Part shown: positions 57,115 to 64,000 of the stretch, piece after piece
Position numbering within the stretch: position 1 is the stretch's first letter
Layout of the letters: each line of letters begins with the position of its first letter
From: Karstenula rhodostoma CBS 690.94
Lineage: Eukaryota; Ascomycota; Dothideomycetes; Pleosporales; Didymosphaeriaceae
Assembly (NCBI GenBank): GCA_010093485.1
Contig: MU001502.1
Location: 1,694,057-1,758,056, forward strand
Length of the DNA stretch: 64,000 nucleotides
Direction of reading: 5' to 3'
The notes under the pieces: generated by a model
What the model saw: the letters and a program-made list of their open reading frames with translations, nothing else
The model's database searches: none
What the model was told of the DNA's origin: nothing
Program-made: the position numbers and the translations under genes

Positions 57115-58172
57115 CTACTCTTTCTTCGACTTGTTGATAAGCTGGTCATTCTCATCGACGAGTCCCTTCGCCCGCAGAACCTTCAAGGCGTCATGCAGCG
57201 GGTCGAGCTCGGGCTGGGGCGCGCGATGCGAGCCAAAGTAGGTGTCGGCCCAGGTGAAGTACTGGCCGTAGTTGACGGTGAAATACATGTGGTGCAGGGT
57301 GTGGTGGGCGGGGCTGTTGAGCCACTTCTCGGTCCAGTGGCCCTGGATCATGTCGCCGTCGTGGATGAAGATGGTCCAGATCTGCACCGCGACGAAGAGC
57401 ACCAGGTAGAGGTGGCGTTGCATGGGGCAGATGAAGACGAAGACGCTGGAGGGGGTGGGTTAGGGTGGGTGGTGGGATTGGGGAAGGGGAAGACGTACTG
57501 GTAGGGGGTGGATTGGATGAAGCCGTCGAGAGGGTGGAAGGCCAGCGCTGCCCATGGGGTGGGTACTTTGATATGGTTAGCAAAGAGTTAAAAAAAAAAA
57601 AAAAAAGTAAAGTAACGTGACGTACCAATCCACTTGTGGTGCGGCTTGTGAATGTACTTGTATACGCTAGGGTGGTGTTCGAGACGATGGATCCAGTAGA
57701 TGGCGAAATCGTTAAACGCCATGTACAGCACCGTCGAGACGGCCATCCACGCCCATCCATACTCGCTGACCTCGGCGTACAGCAAGCTGTGCCCGCGGAC
57801 CTCGGCGAGGAAGATGGGCAAGGTGAGGATGTTGATAAAGGGCACCGCGGACAGGGACGACACTATTTCTTGGCGCACCTGGTTCTTCAGGAACCGTGGG
57901 TGGTACTCGAGTCGCCTGTCGAAGACGAGATAGTACGACAGCGCGCTGAAGACTAGATACAGGCTCGTTGCGCCCACCTGGGTTAACACCAGGATGGAGA
58001 TGATCTGGCGGTAGATGTTGTCCCGCGGCCACTGCGACGTCGGTTGCGCGGACGGAAAACTGTGAAGCGCAGAGCCATTGGCGGAGTCAATGCCGAGGGG
58101 GGAGCTGGGGAGAGCCCACGCGTATGCCCTGTCCAAGACGAGGGGGTCGAGAAGGCCCAGCGCGACGTCCAT
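57115..58172 (-). CDS. ERG3: Delta(7)-sterol C-5 desaturase ERG3
   Basis: An ER membrane di-iron enzyme that introduces the C-5(6) double bond in ergosterol synthesis. Exons are 58172-57626, 57565-57499 and 57445-57115, giving 314 residues; introns start GTACGT. Intron 1 contains a T run of about 16 (A run on the + strand, 57591-57606). The three histidine boxes are H162-H167 (HRLEHH), H175-H179 (HKPHH) and H252-H257 (HHTLHH), within IYWIHRLEHHPSVYKYIHKP and HHMYFTVNYGQYFTWADTYF. The N-terminus is typical and includes membrane segments near residues 55-90 and 100-125. The protein ends in KSKKE, a lysine pattern that fits ER retention. Loss of ERG3 function is a known route to azole tolerance in other fungi; this copy looks intact. 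Confidence 0.95.
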
Positions 58173-59098
58173 GGCGGGTGGGTGTGTTTTGCGGGGGGGT
58201 TTTTAACTCGGTGTGGACGCGACGCGACTTGCCGTTGCGCTCTCGCCGGAACCAAACAAATTACGAATGCGCCCGGATGGGAGATCAGGCGTGTAAATTG
58301 GAGATTTGCGGAGTATTGTTTATGCACGGCAGCGTTCTTGTCGTGGGAGAGTTGGTTGGGGGTTGAAGTTTTATTGTGGCGGGCGGCGATATCGCAAATG
58401 TGAAAAGGAGTTCCCGGGATTCGGATCTAGAGGGTTCCCGCCTCGTTCCACAATTTACAAAATGAGCTTCTAGGCTTAAGCGGGCTAGTCCGCTTGTTTC
58501 GCGTAAACGTGAACGTCGGTCGTTTAATCTCGAGTGGCGACTTTGGGGATACGTGATAGAATGGGTTATCTCGGGGTGGGTTGTTGGAGGTCTGATTTAT
58601 GAGCGCATACCGATTGGGGTCATGGGTGGTCATCGTGTTGATATGAACACCGTATATTCACAATTGGCACGTGGACAAGTCTGTGAATGTACTGAGGAAA
58701 CAAAATGCTCTTATTCGAACATCTGAGGTTCTGTAATCCCCAAGACGGTTACGTTGAAGAGTATTCGTGTACGCGTCCGATTGACAGGCAGGAACCTGAA
58801 CGGAGTAGTGGGGGAAACTAGACAGTATGATAATCATGTTACGCATCAGCTGTCTCCTCAGGACAACCAATTTTCGACTGGAAGTTATTGGCATTCACAG
58901 TTGACCCGTGCTGGGGCCCCGGGGTGATTGAGGTCACGTGGCGACGTGTAATGGAGCTGGCGCGTCTGACGCGCCCGACAAAAAAGGCAGCGACGATGCT
59001 GCTACCGCATCTCACTCCGCCTTTACACCCGACAACTACACCGTACGACATACACCGGGGCGCACGATCGATTTGCGGAGATACCAGCCGTGCGTGCT
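58173..59098. other. Intergenic region
   Basis: 926 bp between divergent ERG3 and the F-box-like gene. No gene is recognised. Confidence 0.4.
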
Positions 59099-61080
59099 AT
59101 GGCAGACTTCACTGGCCTGCCCACTGAGATCAAACTCAACGCCTTCGCCTTTGTGAGTCCATTCATAACGCTTCATTTTACGTTACTTTTAGGCGGCAGT
59201 CGCAGTCCATATTTTTGTCCAACACTTTACGGGACACCACTTCGTGGTTCGTGTCAATAATCAGAAAACTATGCTGCAACTGTGACTACCGAGGCCAGAA
59301 ATGCCTCTTATACCCGCAGTAAGCTCACATTTTACAGGTACGGCTTAACCGGGACCGAAAAAATGTGTGTCTGGTCAGCCATGAGTGAAAACAACTGATG
59401 GCACCATCGCTATGGGATATGCTACGCACAGACCTACAGGAAACCACCTCTCGTCGCTTGAAAACCTTACTCGATCCTGCGACCGGAATCCTTCGATATG
59501 TGCGCCGATTCGAACTTGAAGATGCCAGCACAGATACGAAGTTCCCCAAGCTAGAACTGGTTGTTTTGCTTGAATACCTCCCGAAGGACAGGTTGATATG
59601 CTTCTCTTCGGCTTATGCCGTCATGCCGTGTATCATGACATGGCTTCTACAGAGGCAAAGGTGAGTGGCTTGTATGAGGATACGATATATTGACCAACCC
59701 TTTACTTATATCGGTGAACACCTAGTCGGTTGCAGAAGCTGAACGCACCTCTGGTGCTTGAGCCTGCCAGTTCGGGTGACAGCGTGGACATGCTTCCCGA
59801 GCAAATAAAGTTATGGAAGTTACCTTCATTGGCAGCAATCTCTTCGCTGTTTGTGCATGTTCGGACCCACGAACAGGCTAAAGCCTCCCATGAAGCTTTT
59901 CGCTATCTTCTCACCAATACTCCTCGCTTGGATGACCTGTCCGTGTGCCGCGACTTCACAGAAAACTTTCCTCTGACGGATTGGCATGCAAGCCTCGCCT
60001 CTGTTCTACCACTTCGCCTCGATGTCTCTTCACCGCTTGTGCTCAAGCACTTGGAGCTCGGCGACCTGCGTCTTGGAGAATCCTCACGCGCCCTGCTTCA
60101 CGAGATAGACATATCCAGACTCGAAGGCCTGCATATCCATGATTGTGTCGGTAAGTGAGTCGAAAAATAAGTTTTATTACTCATAACTAATCGTGCGTCA
60201 TCCTTAAAGAAGTGACACCCTTTCTCTCTGCGTTGTCGAGTCTATTTTCCCGTGCCAAGCCAAGCCTACGAAGACTCAACGTGTCCTCGAACGAGCGTTT
60301 GCCTATCCTGGGAGCTCTTGACGCCTTTCTCCAGACATGGCGAGGACTTCGAACAATCGTCATCTGCATGCCTCTGCAGAATCTGGTACCCAAGGAAGGT
60401 ATAATGCACCATACGGATACCTTGAGGCTCCTCCTCTTGGGAGATGTGGCAGACAGATACCAAGAACCATACAACCTGAACGTCATGGACATCCTCAAGA
60501 AGTGCTCAAGACTACAAGAGGTGGCCATCAACCTTGGTCCCTATGATCTAGGCCATTGGCTTGATACCGCCCCATCTTACCATCTCGAGAAGAAAGACGA
60601 CAATGTCTTGCCTTTTAGCCGAGAAGCCGTAATGGTGAGTGAAAATCATCTTCGTCTCAGTGTGCTTCTGTGTGTACACCTGAGCTTAAACTAAAAAGCG
60701 TGAATAGGAATCACTCGAAACTCAAAGATCTCAGGACGCTACGGATGTTGAACCTTCCAGTGGTTGATTACGGCAACAATAGCCCCAGTCCAACCAAACA
60801 ACAAGCTCACGCAGCTCAAGAGATTATGCATAACTTGGCCGGTGAGATACTGAGGTCCTTTGTCCGACGTGGATCCCACATCAAGGTGCTCAATATAAGA
60901 CCATATTGGTTCGAACTGCGCCGTCCAATGGCGGACACGAACCAACATCGATGGCCGAACTATACATACCTGAAGACAACAGTGTCGGATCAACACGGAA
61001 AAGAATATGTGAAGGCCAGCCCTATAAGTTTAGCCACGCTGGAACTGCCCGATGCCCTAATTCTTCGTGAGTCTGATTGA
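59099..61080 (+). pseudogene. F-box-like gene with in-frame stop and repeat-bearing first intron
   Basis: Exons are 59099-59152, 59338-59660, 59726-60150, 60210-60634 and 60685-61080. Exon 1 encodes MADFTGLPTEIKLNAFAF and exon 2 continues VRLNRDRKNVCLVSHE, together an F-box-like start. A TGA at 59386-59388 then interrupts a frame that clearly goes on (KQLMAPSLWDMLRTDL...). The rest, about 520 residues, is a leucine-rich region kept open through three well-formed introns (GTGAGT, GTAAGT, GTGAGT donors). Either this is a recent pseudogene, or translation restarts at ATG 59398, or the TGA is avoided by unusual splicing. Intron 1 (185 bp) is long and holds repeat copy B. The last intron has a weak acceptor (CCTGAG, 60684). 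Confidence 0.65.
59202..59273 (+). repeat. Dispersed repeat copy B, inside F-box gene intron 1
   Basis: Matches 7884-7953. Here the frame reads HIFVQHFTGHHFVVRVNNQK without interruption until a TGA just after. It is preceded by an acceptor-like ACTTTTAG, so it could be read as an exon, but that would end the protein early. Confidence 0.7.
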
Positions 61081-62101
61081 TATCGAAGACTAGGAAGGCT
61101 TGCAATGCATTCAGCTTGTGCCCCGTCTGGCCGACGGTTCGATAATCTATCTCCGTGTCATCAACCTGCAACACTTCTTGATACACAACACAAATGCACT
61201 GGCGTGCGGTTGATTTGGCCGTGGGCCTGCTTCTTACGAAGCGCAATTTGCTCAGGCGTTGTGGGATACATTGAGGTTACGGGAGATGGCTTATGTACTT
61301 AAGCAATATTTATACCAATGTTCCATTTCCATTTCCATCGTGAACCCGGAACCCACCTGATACTTACTGCAGCGAATCATGAACGGTCGCGCATTAGGGA
61401 GCTTTGGTTTTTGCGGCTGAAACGAGACCCCCGCCCCAAGAATAGATACCTTGGCTCAGTCAGGCCGGCGTAAGTTTGTTAAATGCCCCAAGAGGCGACA
61501 GAAGGACCGTTAATTATCAGCGACATTGCGAACCCTATCCCGCACGCGATCGACCCGCGAACAACTCCATCCACCGTCTGCCACGAGCGCGCTCAGCGAG
61601 CCGCGCGCATTTGCCTAGCTTGTTCGCGCTGGCCGCGACCTGCCTACCACCTGGCGCGAGCCGCCAACACGCTTCAACAGCCGCTCTGTAGATGCTTTTC
61701 GGCGGCCGTACAGCTCAGAAACCCGCATCCGTAGCCTATCGATTGCGGTGTTGTACATATTGCATGGGCAATAGTTGCGCCTGACTCGACTCACTCTCAC
61801 TGGCCTCAGGAGCGCCCATGGCTCGACCCGCTTGGCCTCAGCGCAGATTGTAGCAGTTTCCGAAACCATGCAAGTCGACTTTGGCGCAGAGTCGGAGCAT
61901 AGCTTACATCTCTCGTCCCACGGCCACTTTGAACATTCCACCCACGGTAGCCCGGCGTTTTCGCCGTTCCGCCATCCTGCTGTATGTGCTCCCATGTCCT
62001 GTCGTGCATGCGAACTTGGCTGATGTACCAATGCTTAGCTACCAACAATCGACCCAAGTCTGGAGCAAAGTGCCGCTGCGAACCGTAATGGACATCCTCC
62101 C
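61081..62101. other. Intergenic region
   Basis: 1 kb between the F-box-like gene and ABP2; presumed promoter. Open frames at 61476-62031 have no recognisable protein features. Confidence 0.4.
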
Positions 62102-64000
62102 ATGTCATCCGTCCACCACTCCGGCCCGCCAAACCACCTCTTGCAGCCGGACAATGCCTCTATGGGGAGCGGCCACCTCGCCCACGCCTTCTATGGAGAC
62201 ATGTCGCGCGCCTCGCAGACGCCCTCGACGCCGTCCAATGCCTCGCCGCGTTTCTCAGCAATATCTCCAGCTAGCCAGTCGAAGCAGATGACATCACATT
62301 ACGTCCCGACCGACCGGCCACCTCCCTCGCGCGATGTCTCGGACGATACACTTGACCAAGCCTACGCAACGTTTATCCTATACTGCAATCCGAACTTCCC
62401 GACTACGATAGATACATCTGAATTGACGCGGTTGTTTCGAACCCCCCCAAAGAGCGATGGCAAATTGTTCAGTACTTGGGCGCTGTTTGAGCTCATACGA
62501 AAGTTTGATTCAGGAGAGATCAAGACGTGGACCCAGTTGGCGCTCGACCTGGGTGTAGAACGGCCGGATACAGACAAGGGACAAAGCACGCAGAAGGTGC
62601 AACAATACTCTGTTCGTTTGAAGGTAAGATTGAGTTCCTTCCCCTTTCATCAGTCGCAGTGCCATTTTCTACAATTGTGCCTCTATGTTGTTTTCATTTG
62701 CACTTTGCATCTGATAGGATATGTCCCTTTCATCATTCAGACAGTGTCTGGACTGTACTTTCAAACGTTGGTAAATCTGTCACTATATCCAGGAACGTAT
62801 AAGCATCAATACTGCATGTGACAATCGCAGCGTCAAAGTATCCGAATACGGGAACCGAACACGTCGCTTAGAGTATTCATATACTTGCTTCATATGCTAA
62901 TACGCTTTCGTCCGCTAGGATTGTTGTTCCAAGACATCCTATGCGGGGCGAGCAATCCTTCTGTATGGCTACGTCAGGGTGCCTATGTCGATTGCCTCAT
63001 CATCTGGACTTCTTCTCCTTTTTTTCTTTCTCTTGCGTCTCATTGGGATACTGACGATATTAGCGATGGATGCGCGCGATGCACATCGATGCGTTCTTCG
63101 AATACATGCTGGGTAAACAACATCAGTACTACCTACAAATACCATCACCTCACAACCCGTTCCCGGAGAATGGACGTGATGGAGTGCCCTTGGAAGAGGA
63201 TCTGGCGATCAGAGCTCTCGATCCCAAATTCCGTCCGAAGCGCGGACGCAGGAAAGCAGATGAAGGCGAAGACGATATAGACATGATCGACCACTCACCA
63301 GCTCCAAAACGTCCTCAACTAGACACATCCATACCCTTTGGAAACGTTTTGCAACCACAGTCTGCATATCCAGGCAGCGCCCATCCTGATCATATGGAGG
63401 GGTTTCTAGGGACGCACGATCCGTGGACGGCATCCGCCATTACACCGTCTTCCGCCTTGACAGCGGCATCAGCACCTAGCCGAATGAACCCGAACAAGAA
63501 CCTGACGCCATATTCAGCGTCACCCATGTCCGGGCAGCAGCTTCGATGGCGCTTGAATACAATGGATAATCCAACTACACCGCACCCCCTATCTGCCGTC
63601 ACACCTCACTCAGCTCACCCTGATTTCTTCGACGAACCCCAATCCGCTATCACCCCCTCGAGCTCGAAACGGTCGCGACGACGACACGGACCGGCGGTTT
63701 CATCAGCATGGCCAAGCAACAGTTCTTCATCAACAGGCAAGCTTCGTGGCAGACCTCCGAGTAATCGCTCCGTCCGCGACGGACCGTTTGTCACTTTCCC
63801 TGCCAATCCCAAGACCAAGGAGGGACCCACAATAGACGTGAATAGGAATCCAGGAAACCTAACACCGATAGTGGAGAGAGCGCACTCTGACCCTCCAGCT
63901 GCTGAGCAACACTTCCGGTTCCCTCCCACACCGGCTTCAGCTGTATCGCCTACGAACATGGACTCACAGATCCCAAACACATCACAGCGGGGCCACAGAT
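62102..64000 (+). CDS. ABP2: ARS-binding protein 2-like (ABP2), 3' end outside window
   Basis: Exon 1 is 62102-62623; after a long 440-bp intron (GTAAGA..ATACTGACGATATTAG) exon 2 runs from 63064 to the window end without a stop. Residues about 80-230 form the conserved ABP2 domain: AYATFILYCNPNFPTTIDTS, LFRTPPKSDGKLFSTWALFE, IKTWTQLALDLGV, STQKVQQYSVRLK, then after the intron RWMRAMHIDAFFEYMLGKQH. The domain is cut by the intron between RLK and RWM. The rest is Ser/Pro-rich with basic RPKRGRRKAD and RSRRRHG segments and a GRPPSNR AT-hook-like motif, consistent with a nuclear DNA-binding protein. The name comes from fission-yeast Abp2; function in filamentous fungi is little known. Confidence 0.8.

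Overview
The window is nuclear DNA from a filamentous ascomycete (Pezizomycotina). A Dothideomycete is my best guess, but that is inference. The evidence is many short introns (about 45-120 bp) with GT..AG ends and CTAAC/CTGAC branch sites, fungus-specific families (UstYa/DUF3328, PTH11-like receptors, GH55 glucanase, ABP2, accessory CorA-like and YAT-type transporters), and a free-standing 5S rRNA gene of fungal type. Gene models below were spliced by hand; exon limits come from reading frame plus splice signals.

Layout. 0-7.4 kb: end of a complex I subunit (NDUFA8), nucleoporin NUP57, TOM5, a secreted GH55 beta-1,3-glucanase and an unrecognised 112-residue protein. 9-11.3 kb: an amino-acid permease with a 286-bp inverted-repeat element (MITE) inserted just after its stop codon, followed by minisatellites. 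12.3-15.8 kb: a large protein of unknown function. 18.4-23.7 kb: an accessory-looking block with a small secreted protein carrying a kexin site, a PTH11-like receptor, a very short secreted peptide with a dibasic site, and a divergent UstYa-family gene. 24.5-30.7 kb: core genes IWS1, PCF11 and adenylate kinase. 31.4-39.5 kb: F-box protein, epoxide hydrolase, a second F-box-like protein and a BTB protein. 40.1-44.6 kb: an FCP1/NIF-type protein, RRP36 and a 2-oxoglutarate oxygenase. 45.5-49.5 kb: CorA-like membrane protein, 5S rRNA and an NmrA-like protein. 49.5-57.1 kb: mostly gene-free DNA rich in short tandem repeats, with one disordered-protein gene. 57.1-64 kb: sterol C-5 desaturase (ERG3), an F-box-like gene with an in-frame stop, and the start of ABP2.

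The most interesting region is 22.05-23.71 kb. There a UstYa-type gene, whose family tailors ribosomally made peptides (dikaritins), shares a 478-bp promoter region with a tiny signal-peptide-plus-dibasic peptide gene. This could be a minimal, unrecognised peptide-modification pair, but the peptide lacks the repeated cores of known precursors, so the link is only a hypothesis. Other notable items are the MITE with 9-bp target duplications and a telomere-like interior, a short coding-like repeat shared by 7.9 and 59.2 kb, and an FCP1-like domain whose second catalytic Asp is Asn.
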